A stretch of DNA of 64,000 nt, taken from Parachlorella kessleri (taxonomy: Eukaryota > Chlorophyta > Trebouxiophyceae > Chlorellales > Chlorellaceae). A program made the position numbers and the translations under genes. The notes under the pieces are model-generated. The model worked only from the letters and a program-made list of their open reading frames with translations, ran no database searches and was not told the DNA's origin. The stretch covers positions 1-64,000 of the forward strand of contig BBXU01002051.1 in the NCBI GenBank assembly GCA_001598975.1, given 5' to 3'. Numbering within the stretch: the stretch's first letter is position 1; each line of letters begins with the position of its first letter. Below, in pieces: positions 32,702 to 50,077 of this stretch.

Positions 32702-35700
32702 ATGCCAAAGTCTAAAAGAAATAAAGTTGGTGAGTGAAGCCTTGCAGTGACCCGTGGCTGACATGCATGCGGCCATGCATGCCGTTCATAGCGTCGGATG
32801 CTATTGTCTGGCTTGGTCTATAGTGGGTCTGCATGGTATGCTCTTGACGAAGCCTGCAACTCGCTGTGCACTTTCGACTAGCCTCACGGTTTTATTATGA
32901 GACAAAGGCAACCCCTGGCGACCCACTGGTGTTTGGGCTCACGAACATGAACACTGTCTTGTTTGCAGTGGCTCTCACAAAAGTGAAGAAGAAGACCAAA
33001 GAGTGGAAGGAAGGTTTAATTACAACTGTTAGGAAATACGCAGACGAGTGAGTTAGCTGGCTCTTTCAACCACCTCACGTTGCTGTGTTGGGCGTCTGTC
33101 CAACTGGCTTTTGCAGCCTGTTCGAACCACAACTGCGTGACGTTGGTGCAGGTATCCCACAATCTACGCTTTCAAGTATCAGAACTTCCGTAATGACAAG
33201 TTTAAGGAGCTCAGAGAGGAGCATAAAGACACCAGCAGGTTGGTCAGCTAGGGCTAAAGTTGCGAGTTGGGAGGGCATCCTGCAAACATTTGACAGCCCA
33301 CGCGTCAATGCCTGCGACCACACGTTCTTGCTTGAAGCTTCGGCTCAGCAGTCTTCCCCAGAGCTGTCGCCTTTGGCAGCCTGCGTGCCTGCCTGCTACC
33401 TTACCTAAATGACGGCATTGTTCTCCACACCTGCAATCCCTTGAAGACTGGTGTAGGTTGCAAGACGGCCAACACGCTGTGCCCTTTGGGCATCTTCTGC
33501 GCTGCAGGTTCTGCATGGGGTCTATCAAGGTGCTGCGGGTGGCGCTGGGCAACAGCCCCTCCGAGGAGCACCGCCCCAACTTGCACCAGCTGGCGGAGCG
33601 GCTGCACGGCAGCATGGGCCTGCTATTCACAAAGTTGCCCAGGGAGCAGGTAGGCTCGGATGTATGCCCTGGCTGTCCGTGGAGGTGTGGAACATACACG
33701 ACCCGCGCCAACTGATGTAGCGGCGGATGGCCATGTGGAATTTCCTTCAACAAGCGGCCCGGGCAATAGGGTGGTGTGGTCGCAGAACAGGCATCAAGGG
33801 TACATGTCAGAAAGCATGAGCTCCTCATGTGGTTAATGTGTTCCACAGCATGGGCGATAGCTGTCATGACGCGTGTGATTCGGATGAAGCGGCATAGGCC
33901 GGCAGGGTGGAGGGCCTATGGATTGGAGAGGAGCAAGAGCTGGTCATTAGATTTGGTGGTTTCTCTGTGGTGGACACGAATGACCAAGGCAGGCACATGC
34001 CGGGCATGGCGGCAAAGGTGGCAACTACCATGTCTAAGGAGGAACTGTACTGCATAACTAATTGCAGGTCCAGCAGATCTTTGACGATTTCGAGGTGATG
34101 GACTACGCGCGCGCTGGAGCCAAGGCCACAGAGGAGTTCAGCTTGCAAGAAGGTGTGGAGACTAGTTTGGGTGTGTCGGCGCTGGTGCTCGCAGACGTTG
34201 GTTGCCATGCCAGACATGGCCTTAGCTTGCATCTTGCAGCAAGAGCCTTTGGCAGCATGTGGTCCGTCCGCCGACGGTTTTGTGGTGCGGATACAAACTG
34301 ACGGATTGCCTGGCTGGTGGAGGTTGCTGGCTTGAGTCAGCCCGGTCACAGTTACCCCCACCCCCAACCCCACTTTCCATCCCCACACCAACCCCGCTCC
34401 GCATTAGGCCTTGATCCTCCTGTACTGCAAGGCCACTGGCACTTCTGGACTGCTGGTGCACGCGCTGGAGCCCAGCCTGCTGACTATGTACTGCACCGGC
34501 GCTGTCCTGCAGGGCCGCTGACGCTGTATGACCAGCCGCTGGCGCACACGCTGGAGCCCGGCCTGCGGCAGCATGGGCTGCCCACGCGGCTCAACAAGGG
34601 GGTGGTCGAGCTGGTGTCGGACTTCACTGTATGCAGGTGAGTAGGTGGGCGGGGTGTGTAGGTTGACATCGTGTTGCTTGTCTTCCTGTCGGCTGGCCAG
34701 CAAGCCTTGCTTGGTGCATGGCATACTGTAGTTCCCTGCAAGCTCCTCACATTGCGCTTTGGTCTTAAGCTTGCTGTCCTGCCAGCAGTGGTTGGGGTTT
34801 GATAGCTATTGGGACACAGCCTAGTTAGGGTTGTTTTGCACTACAGCGTGGTAGGGGCGTAGGAATCAAGCCCCTCCCGGTCACCCACACTCCGGCTTCC
34901 CCCCCTGTTCCCCTCCAGCAGACTGGGCGAGAAGCTCAGCTCCACACACGCTTTATCTCTTTCCAGGCCAATCTGCTGGCGGCTCCCCTTTTGCATATGC
35001 AGAAAGGGCGAGAAGCTGAGCTCGCACCAGGCGGCACTGCTGCGGGCATTCGATGTCAAGCAGGCGGCCTTCCGCATGAAGCTGCTGGCTGTGTGGGAGA
35101 ATGATGAGGTAGAGACGCTTGCGGAGGAGGAGGAGGAGGAAGAGGAGGAGGGAGCAGACGAAGCCTTTGACTTAGGTGGGTGGTGGGTGGGTTCCGGTTC
35201 TTGCAGAGTAGTACTTTTGACACTGCTGTGACGATGACGGGAGGAGCGGACCGACAAGGTCTGATGCCAGGGTGGTACCGCAACCAAGAAGAATTGGGCC
35301 AGGCGTGCAAGCTAGGTTGGTTGGGTTGCAGCCGGAGGTTGCGGAGGAGGACGAGAGGGGGGAAACGCTGTTAGGGTTGAGAAGGAGGGGCCAAAAAGGG
35401 GTAGTGGCCTGGTAACTGAGCTGTTGGCTATTTTTCTTGCTGGGGGGCCCAGACTGACGTAGGACAGTCGGATTGCAGTGTCGCCGGAACTCCACCAGAG
35501 TCTGGCCTGTGGTTGCAATGGGAGGTGTGAAACCGGTTGGTGTGCCTACCCCTGCCTGCCAAGCCCTCCATCTTAGTTTGTTCTTACAATGCCTTCTGTT
35601 TCTAGTTTAGCGCCTAGGAGCCTGTCTGGAACTCTTGTGTGCAACAACTCCGGGATTGCCCATTGTTGCATGCACGGCCTGAGTCAAGAGCCGCCAGCGA

Positions 35701-35886
35701 TGCTGGGCGCAGCTCCACGCTTGGCCTGTTGTTGCCCTGGTGACATGCACGGCAAGACATAGCCACCCTGGGTGTGCTACGTGTGTGCTTTGCTGACAGC
35801 AGGTTGTTACTGCGTGGCTCTCTGCAGGAGAGGCGGAGCTTGCTGGCCTAGGCGAGATCCCGGATGATGAAGGGGAGGCGGAGTGA
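32702..35886 (+). CDS. MRT4: ribosome assembly factor MRT4 (mRNA turnover protein 4 homologue, 258 aa)
   Basis: Eight exons close in phase: 32702-32729, 32969-33047, 33152-33238, 33508-33649, 34068-34152, 34513-34636, 35003-35175, 35828-35886. The start [20 protein letters not shown] is diagnostic for the family. Further matches: [78 protein letters not shown] and the acidic C-terminus (poly-Glu coded by GAG repeats). MRT4 is the nuclear paralogue of stalk protein uL10 (P0): it holds the P-stalk site on pre-60S particles until exchange with P0. The length matches the family (about 240-260 aa). Intron 6 and intron 7 contain decayed copies of the exon that follows each. A TGTAA element lies in the 3' region near 36246. 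Confidence 0.95.
34431..34494 (+). repeat. decayed copy of MRT4 exon 7 head in intron 6
   Basis: Exon 7 starts at 34513 and contains GCTGGCGCACACGCTGGAGC (from 34538). About 86 bp earlier the intron has GCTGGTGCACGCGCTGGAGC (from 34452), and similarity extends leftward to an acceptor-like ACTGCAAG|GCCACTGG. The 86-bp offset is not a multiple of three. Confidence 0.78.
34917..34955 (+). repeat. decayed copy of MRT4 exon 8 head in intron 7
   Basis: Exon 8 starts at 35003 with AAAGGGCGAGAAGCTGAGCT. At 34925 the intron has GGGCGAGAAGCTCAGCTCC, preceded by CTCCAG|CAG. The offset between the two GGGCGAGAAGCT strings is 81 bp, which keeps the reading frame, and no stop lies between. Use of the upstream acceptor would give an in-frame insertion repeating GEKLSS. 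Confidence 0.78.
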
Positions 35887-37472
35887 CGGCAAGGGCCATC
35901 AGGGTGGCGGGCAAGGGTGACGGCTCAGGATGGCAGTCCCACACAACTGGACTTTCCATAACAGCATCGGGGCGTTTGCATGAGAAGTCCCTTTCATGCA
36001 TCTTAACCCCTGAGCAGAAGCGTGGGGAGGGAAGCAAACTCTTTCAATCACACTTGCATTGACTCAACACTCCTCTGATGGCGGCCGCAAGTGTGAACTG
36101 AGGACAGATAGTTGTGGAAGGTCAGTGCTGTGTGCAAGGCATGCTTCAGCGCTCGCCGGCATGCCTGGACCAGCACTGCTAATCTCTCAATAATAGTGGC
36201 TGGTCTTTTCTGGGTTGCGTGGGGCTTTGGCACTTCCAGTTTGCAGTGTAATCTGGGTGATTAGGACCCTCTCTTTCGATGATGCCGTCCATATTGGTGA
36301 CTGGCCTTGCACAGTACAAGACTCTGTCCAGCTCGACTGACCCTGTCACTTAGTACGGGTGCTGGTCACCTGGTAGCTCAAGGCAACAGAGGGTACAGTA
36401 GAACATGCCTCATTTCCTTCTCGATTGCAGGCTTTCAGTGGAGGTCTTGGAACAAAACCCTCCCTTCCATCAATCATTCTCAGGCCGACTCGAAAGACCA
36501 GTAGCCCAGTCAGGCACACCCCCTACTAGGTCATTGTTGCAGCCCTTCGCACTCCTTCCACCAGTCTTACAGCTTCATACAACAAGTGTGCCAGAAAGGT
36601 TGGAGTCCTCTGGACAGCAAGGTTTGCTGCGCAGCCATAACGCATGAGAATGACATGAAATGCAGGGTAAATGAAACACATCAAGGCCTCACCGCCAGTC
36701 TGCGTGCCCCCTGCACCACTTTAGGGGCTCAGTCAGCAGGCCAGCCAAGTCCGCCGAGCAAAGAAATCGCAAGCCAGCAGCTTGTGGCCAGCCAAGCGGC
36801 GCACAAGCTCAATATCGGTTCTTTGTAGTAATACAAGTGGCGCACCCTCCTACAGTGCTGCTTCCGCGGCTTCAAACAGCCACCAAGTGATACAAAAGGA
36901 CGGACCAAAACTCACACCCGTGGGCTGGCCGCTGGACAGGCCGCCAGTCACCGTACTAGGTTCATGCTCGTCCCACGATAGTGTACAACGCCCATCCCCT
37001 TCTCGATCCCTCAAGACGGCGACAGCCCGCCAATCAGTCAGTCCTCCCAACAAATGTAGTATAACAAGAGCACACAGCCTCCCTCACTCCACAGACCGAC
37101 CGCAACTCCCCAGCGTCAAACCAGAGTGCAAGTGTGCACACCTCCTCCCCACCAGGTGCGCAAACCATCGCGGCCAACGTCAACATCAAGACCTGGAAAC
37201 AACCACCTCCCCAAGACAAGCAGCATCCTCCAGTGCAACATGAGCGACCACCAAGCACCAGTCCTGCCGCACTGCCGCTCTGCGTCCGGGCAGTAGGCGA
37301 GCTTCAGCGTTGAAAAGACACTGGACACTCCGCCTTTGCTATCGCACCTCCCATGACGCTGCGGATGTGCCATTGCCCAGGCGGCCGGCCTCCAGCTGAA
37401 TCAAAACAGCTTCAGCGACCTCCACAACTCTGTTGAGTAGGTGCACCCCATTGCGCTGTGGCTGCCACGCCC
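35887..37472. other. convergent intergenic region, MRT4 / DUF760
   Basis: 1.6 kb between convergent stop codons. It contains a TGTAA polyadenylation-type element near 36246. Several open frames of 60-150 codons occur on both strands, but none has splice support or resembles a family I know. I see no RNA gene. Confidence 0.55.
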
Positions 37473-40286
37473 TCAACGCCCTGGCGGCAGGCTGGGCGGC
37501 TGGGGGCCTCTTGGCTGCTCTGACAGCTCAAACTGCGAGCGGAAGTCCAGCCGCACCTCCAGCATGCGCAGCTGGTAGCCGACAATCATCAGCCAGTACA
37601 GCAGCTGTGCCATCTCCACGGCCGTGCAGTCGTTGCTGCCGCTGCGCCAGTCCTCCTCCTCGTTGGCTGCGCAGGCACATGCAACGGTGAACAGTGTAGA
37701 GTAAAGATGGGAGCGTACTGTGCAAGCAGGACCACGAGTACTACAATTAGAGCAGGTGCCCCCCATTCTACCGCCATGCACAGCCAGCCCAACCAGCATC
37801 TGCTGCCACCGCAAACCACTGCCCAGCACCCAAGTCAAGGCTCCTTCCCCCCTTGCAACCCCTTCCTGATAGTGCTGTTGTGATGAGGCCCAGAGCAACG
37901 ACAGGCCTGGCTGCTTTCAGAGAATACCTGGTGCCTCACTCACCCTGCCCCATGCAATGGGGTGAAGCGGGCCATGCAGCTAGGGCATACAGTCACTTCA
38001 TTGCCCTCAGCGCCACATCCCCCGCCAGTCCACTGCCAATCCACCGCTAACTTTACGAGCCCTCTGTCGCAGGCCCCTTGTATGTGAGGAACTCACCCAG
38101 CAGCCGCTGTATGAAGGTGTTCATGGCTTCCAGCACGTCGTCCCCAGCGCGCCCCGTCAGCTCCTGCAGCTGCTGCGGGCTGAGCGTCTTCAGGTAATCC
38201 ATCACCTCATTCCCGCCCAGCAGCTCCAGCGCCGTGGCCTGCTCCGAAATCTGCTCCCGCAGCGAGGCCACCTCCCGCTCAAGCTGCTCAATGTACTGCA
38301 CTGCTGGCGTGACCTCCGGCCCGGCGTCAACCTGCCACCGCACAACCTCCCCTTGCACCCTGCGGCAGCACCAGGAGGGCCACGGGAAGCCGGTCTTCCT
38401 TGGGAGGGCGGCAGCAGATACCTGAGCAAGGCAGCCCTCTTTTGCAGCGGGCAGGGCCAGGCTTCGAGGTTACCGCGGCCCGTGGGGGTCCGCCGCCTCT
38501 GCTGAAACAGTCTAGCCCCCACATGGCACAAGGCCCACCACATGCAACGAGAGCCGATCATACTCCCGCCAGCCACAATTTGCCGCCAGCCGCTGGCTGC
38601 TGGCCAGGGATACGGCAGCAGCAGGCAGCAAGCTAAGCTGCCCCTAGGGTGCCCACGGAGGGCGCCCAGCCTTCCTTCAAGGAGTTTCGAAAGCCAGCCC
38701 AGGGCTCACCCCCTTTTCTGTGACCCGGGCGCGTATTGCGGCACCGGCCGGTAGTCGTCGTCAACGCTGCCCATCTGCGAGCCCACAAGCTCCGCCTGAC
38801 GGTCCACTGCAGCAACAGTACCCAGCACCACAGTCAGCTGATGGGACTCCGGGAGGGATACTTATAGGTAAACAGCAGCAGCGCCAACTCAGCCTGGCAG
38901 GTGGTCCACCTTAAGCATGCACACCGATGCCATCCAGACGGATAAACCACCGAGTGCCGCCTTCCGGTTATGCCGCTGATGCCAACCAGACATCGGCTGC
39001 ACCTGCATCATTTGGGTAACCAAGCTCCACAAACCGCCTGCTCGGCTACAAAACCCCCATGCCCGCTGCCAGCGCTGCTGTCGCTGCTCAGCCCTCCCTA
39101 CCCAGCCACTTACGTCTCTTAACCCCATTTCTTGTAAGTCCCGCACACAGAGTGCCCTGTGCTGTCCAGCTACGCCGCACTGCACCCCCCTTGGAACGCA
39201 CACAGCCCTGCCCCTACCTGCACCAAGGCTGCGGCTGCTGCCAACACCCAGGCTCTTCTTGAGCTCCAGCCGGTACCAGGCATTACGAAACATGTAGCCG
39301 GTCATGCACACCGAGTACATCAGTTGTGCCAGGTTCTCGCCGGCCGTGCTGATGGTCACACGGAAGAACTGGGGCGGCAGCGTCCCCAAAATGTTGCTGA
39401 CAGTCTGCATGCTAGCACGGCCAAATAAGCTTCTGGAGGGAAGCTTTGCTAGGCTACAACCAGCCCGATCCTGCCAGAGCACGTGTTTGTCACCTATACC
39501 ACTAAAAATAATACACTGACAGTGCCAACACTGCCGAATCCCTGACAGCTCCCACGCCCGACCTGCAGTGCGTGCCCTCAGAACACTTGCCCTCGGTCAG
39601 AGTCTGCCTTTAAGGCTATAAGGCTAGGCCGCACCTGACGCATGGCTGCCACGACCTGCGGAGCTGCCCCATCCTCAAACTTCTGCATCACTGACGGCTC
39701 AACTTGCTGTACATAGTTTAGCAGCAGCTTGCGCCGGTCGGTCGTCTGCAAGGCAGAAAGAAACTTTGCTATATCAGGTACTACACCAACCCGTCACGCA
39801 CCAGCCCTGCTAATGAGCTGCCCAGGGTCGGGCGCCACTGGTATAACACTTGTGCAAAGGAGCACAACACACTAAAAGCTACAGCAGGAAAAACAATATC
39901 CACCGGGTGGGGCAGCTACCAGCCTGCTAACCCTGCTCAAGGCAGCAGTACGGCTCTTCCATGGAGCCAGCAGTAATGCCACTGGGCTGCCCAAGGCCAC
40001 GCCAGTGACGCACCATGTCATCCTCCCACTGGTGGTCAGGCAAGCCCCAGGAGCTGGCAACCACCACTAGCAGCCTGCAGTGCTGGTGGAGGGGCCGTCC
40101 GCGCTGTCCATGCCGCTGCTGCACGTGCCGACCCCAGTTGGAGGCAGGTCTCAGCCGCTGGACTCCTAGTGCTGCTGCCACGCGCCCCTGGTGCACGCTC
40201 AGGGCTCTGCTGCAGCGGGCGTAGGGCGACCAGCCCGTGGCCCCAGAGTAGCCAAGCATGACACTGCAAGCTCCGCTGTGACCCAC
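37473..40286 (-). CDS. DUF760 family protein, probably plastid-targeted (374 aa)
   Basis: Six exons close in phase: 40286-40014, 39745-39635, 39404-39218, 38806-38710, 38359-38097, 37666-37473. There are two copies of the DUF760-type unit. Copy one: RRKLLLNYVQQVEPSVMQKF...PQVVAAMRQTVSNILGTLPP, then FFRVTISTAGENLAQLMYSV and MTGYMFRNAWYRLELKKSLG. Copy two: GGNEVMDYLKTLSPQQLQEL...VLEAMNTFIQRLLG, then AVEMAQLLYWLMIVGYQLRM. Arabidopsis members are chloroplast proteins with stress- or UV-B-responsive expression; the biochemical role is unknown. The N-terminal ~85 residues are Arg/Ser/Ala-rich with few acids and suit a transit peptide; either Met at 40286 or at 40259 could start it. Less certain: exon 1. 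Confidence 0.82.
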
Positions 40287-40790
40287 TGACTGGCCACGGC
40301 AGTGGTAGAGGGGCCAAGGCAGGACGGACGCCCCCTACTCCAGAATACCAAGCTCAAACTTGCCACCGAGCCTAATTGGGGTGCGGAAGGGGGCTGGGGT
40401 CGAAGGGGATTCTGCTACCGGGCTACCGCAAGTGTGATACAGCAATTGTACAGCAAAGCCCGCCAAATTCAACTGTTCGCACCGATTAGCCTTGGGCCCC
40501 CTGAACGGCACTTGATCAATATCTGAACGCGATTTGGGTACTTGGTGGCACCAGTAGACGCCTGCAGAAGGTAGCTGACAGACCCCCACTTTCAAGGTCA
40601 GTTGCCTAGACGGGACTGCCAGGGAACTAGGTTACTTCCGCTGAGTGCTTCTTTGATCGGGCCTGTGCAACCTTGCGGCGCAGCAGCTACAAGCTAGGCC
40701 TTGCTAACAAGCAAGTGCTAGAGCACTGTAGAGCTGCTTTCAGCCTGGAGACTGCCAGCGGCCAACCTGTGTCAGGTTGTTCTGCGGGCC
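40287..40790. promoter_or_regulatory. shared upstream region of DUF760 gene and the 40791 gene
   Basis: 504 bp between the proposed divergent starts. A further 5' exon of either gene could lie here, but I could not identify one. Confidence 0.35.
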
Positions 40791-42176
40791 ATGGTAGTGT
40801 CCAACAGGGATGGGACCCGATTCAGATATCTCTGTTCTGCAGACGCTCTCGAGGAAGGCAGGATGCAAGCAACCCAAGTGCCGCCACTTGACTTGGTCGG
40901 GTTGGAGAAGAAGAAGAAAACAGGTTTCAGAAGGCTGAGCAACAAACTAAGGGTGGGTACTCTTGGCTGGTTGGACGCTTGCATGTTTTGCTGTCGCAGT
41001 GTTCCAAGTTGGGTTCCAGTCCACTGCGGTGGGTAGCCCAGCCTCCCTCTGCGCCTTTGACCGATTTTCACACGCCCCGCCTCATCAGTGACTGTGCACC
41101 CGTCTCCTTTATTGCACCGGCGCTGCAGAAGCTGGTCACGCCACGCACGTCCCAAACCTCACCCCGCGCGTCCCTAACGGGGTCGAAGGCCAGCACTGGC
41201 GACATTGCCAGCAGTAATAAGCAGGAGCAAGCAGGCATCGCGGCCAGCTCAGTCCAGCCAGTCGCCTCGATTGGTACTCCCAGCAGCGACGAGTGGGATT
41301 CTATTCCCGCTATCCCTGTGGGGCAGCCGGGTACTGCAAGTGAAGCTTCTACCGCTGCACAAGCTGCTGACACGCGTGCAGCTGGAGCTGCTCACCAGGA
41401 GTATCAGGATGAGGGACAGAAGGAGGCGGCTGAGGGCACGGCAGGAGCACTGACTGCAAGGCCACTTGCAGAGGAGCCTGCACAGGTGCTGACGTACTGC
41501 AGATCCAGGCCTCTTCCTGCTTGAGGTGCACGTCATGCTAAACGGCTGTAGCGGCGCACATGTGCACCCTCAATGTGTGCCAACCCCAGTCAGAAGAAGA
41601 GCAGTGACAAAAACAAACCTAGGCTGGCAACACGTGGTGGGTATGCCTTGGATGGCTACTGCAGACATGCAGTGCATCTTGGACTTGAAATCAGTAGTGT
41701 GCTGTGCTCAGCCGTGGCTACACCTGTGCACTTTTTTACTGCTATTCCAGGCCTTGGCGGCAGGGGTGGAGGAGGTCTGTGCAGTCATTGATGCTAGCCC
41801 AGAGGGAAACGTTGCTGTGGAAGAGTTGGCGGAAGAGCAGCCAAAGGAAGAATTGGCGCCCGCACCTGCATTTATCCCAAGGGAGGACCCAGGACTTAAG
41901 TTTCCGGCAGGCACCCTTGTCGCTGCTCCTGCTGCTGGCGGCTGGCTGACCAGCGTGGGTAAGGGCAGCAGCCATAGCCAGCTGATGCGATCCCTACTCA
42001 AAGCGGCTGCTATAGTAGCAGCCGTGGCTGTGGCCTCAGCCCTGGGCAGCAAAGTGGCAACCAGGCGCACCAGCCAGGCGTCTCGGCTGCTAAGCAGCGC
42101 AGAAGCTGCTGCTGCTGGGGAAGCAGGCAGGGCCAGCAAGGCCAAGGAGGACGGTGGGGCGGCAGAAAGAGGCTAA
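40791..42176 (+). CDS. unknown Ala/Glu-rich protein with one C-terminal hydrophobic segment (314 aa)
   Basis: Three exons close in phase 0: 40791-40952, 41129-41485, 41751-42176. I do not recognise the family. The N-terminal 54 residues include a Lys cluster (LVGLEKKKKTGFRRLS). The middle is Ser/Thr/Ala/Gln-rich and probably disordered. Then come an acidic stretch (VAVEELAEEQPKEELAP) and a single hydrophobic segment near the C-terminus, LLKAAAIVAAVAVASALGS, followed by basic residues (KVATRRTSQASR). That layout suits a single-pass membrane anchor facing a plastid or ER surface (inference). The first exon is the least certain: the start may lie further upstream. Confidence 0.55.
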
Positions 42177-43479
42177 GGGGGCGCCTCTCAAGCAGTGGGG
42201 CTTGCTGGCACCATTGCGCAGATGAGGCTGGTGACTGTGCGTGGATGGCCATTGAGTTGGGCTATCGCCTTCATCAACCTGGGTGCAGATGATGAGCCTG
42301 AAGGGGTGCTTATCCCATCTTGTGCTGTACCATGCTGACTGTTCTGTACCAGACATCTGCGGAATGGGGTGTGATGGAGGATGACACGAAAGAGATTGTA
42401 TTGTACGTATAATTGAGGCTTTCGTGCCCCTATTTGTGTGGACCTTGTTGACTACGGAACTCTTAGAACCTGCCATCCGAGTATTTGGAGCCTAGCACAA
42501 TACTTTTGCACAAGGTATTTAGTTCATTGTGGCTGGTCGTGAGAATGGAGATTTGGAGGCGAACTGGACTGACAAATGGTTGCAGTTATGCTCTGGTAAG
42601 AAGTGTTGTTGACTCTGATGTCCTGCAACATTGATTCCATAGTTCTCATGTTGTTGCAGACATTTTTTGCTGGCCATGGCTTCATGTGACCAGTGGTCAG
42701 TTGCTCAACCCACAGACTAGTACATGCTTTTGTGTACCTTGGCATGCAGCACGATTTGCATGTTTACGGATCTGACATCCCTGGTCTCACAGAGCGCTGT
42801 GCATGTTGGGTGTTAGCAGCCTTGTAGACAGTGGCTCGCAGTGAGCCATCACGTCTTTCCTACATGCGGTCATTAATCTTTGTATGCTGATTGTATAGGT
42901 TTTTGCTCCACCTTCGCTTACCACGGCTTTTCTCCATACCTTCGGTTTGGCTGGCCTTTTGCCACCCTCAGTGTACTATCCCGTATTTGTCCATTACTCA
43001 TTCATGACTTCCTATCCTCAAGGGTTTGTGCTTGCATAAAGGCTGCACACTAAAGAACAATGCTCAGAAATGATGCTCAGAAGACATGCTTGACTGCCCC
43101 GGGGCGCTAAGGATGGGGTGTCGGATACCCGCTTACAGGCCCTGGACACGCCTTACAGCAGGTGAAGTCACACCCAAACTGGCAAGGCAGGAAGAACCAT
43201 CCACTTTGACAGCATACTGTCATGCGCAATACACCAGAGGTGCCTTCCTTTGTTGATGAAATCGGACAGGCAGTGCCCCCAGCCAAATGGGTCAGCGGGT
43301 CGTGTCGCAGCCAAGCATTTGGTCCCATGTCCCTGTAGTGATAGGCAAGCTGGATGAAGAATTCGCATTACTAGTCAGTCCTTGACAAGAGAAGACCGCC
43401 TCAGCAGTCCCCAGCAAAGGTATAGTACGCCCTACATAACTTCTTGACCGCCAAACCTTCTGCTGCCACAACTGCCCAG
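42177..43479. other. convergent intergenic region, 40791 gene / glutathione reductase
   Basis: 1.3 kb holding both 3' ends. No supported gene, repeat or RNA seen. Confidence 0.5.
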
Positions 43480-49200
<5,721 letters not shown>

Positions 49201-49792
49201 GCTTGCCAGGTGCCTCGTTAGAGCTGTAATTCTCTGCTGTGCACAAAGTTGCATACAGCACAGGGGAAGCACTGGAAGATCCTCTTATCGCCCTCCCCGT
49301 CTGACGTGACTGGTGAGGGATTAATGAGGTGATCCTGGGGAGGGATCTATGGGATGCACTGGATAGTGTAGCCAAATCACGGCCTCTTTGGGATTTTTAG
49401 CCAGTCAGAGGGGAGAGCTGCTCTGCAGGTACTGTAACCATCAGTATACAAGTTTTGCAGATAGCCACATGCAAGCATACTGAGACCTGGCCATGGAAAG
49501 GATGCCTGTTATATGCAGTTAAACCCTGGGAACAGCAATCCCGGCAGCATGGCCAAGCCACCTCCGCTGAATGAAATCCGGAACAACAACATCAGTCAAC
49601 AATAGCGTGCATTTCAGTGAAAGTTCCACTTAACTGCAAAACAGTGATATCTAAGCGTCTTTAAAAAACACAGAAAGTAGGCGCCAGTGGACTAGTGAAA
49701 GCGACTGACTGGGCAACCATGGCCACAAGCCTAGCGACAACAACCATAAAACAAGCAACCCCCTAAATTAGTAGAAGTATTCGGCTGTACTT
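49201..49792. other. region between GR start and NUP stop
   Basis: 592 bp holding the promoter and 5' UTR of the GR gene and the 3' UTR of the nucleoporin gene, both on the - strand. An upstream GR exon encoding a transit peptide could be here but is not evident. Confidence 0.45.
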
Positions 49793-50046
49793 TCACTTTC
49801 TCCCTGGGCGCCGAGCTTGCACCCTCCTCCGAGCGCTGGAGGTAGTCTGCCCACCACCCATCGCAAATGCACCTCCCCCGGCAGGAGCAGCAGAAGCCGC
49901 ACCAAACACCGGCGGCGCCGCTGGAGCAGCCCCGCCAAAGGGGGCTGCTACCTGACCAAAGCCACCAGCAGTGCCTGCTGCCGTCTGCTGCTGCTGCTGC
50001 TGCTGCTGCTGGCCAAAGGCTCCAAAGTCGCCTGACGCTTTTGGGG

Positions 50047-50077
<31 letters not shown>

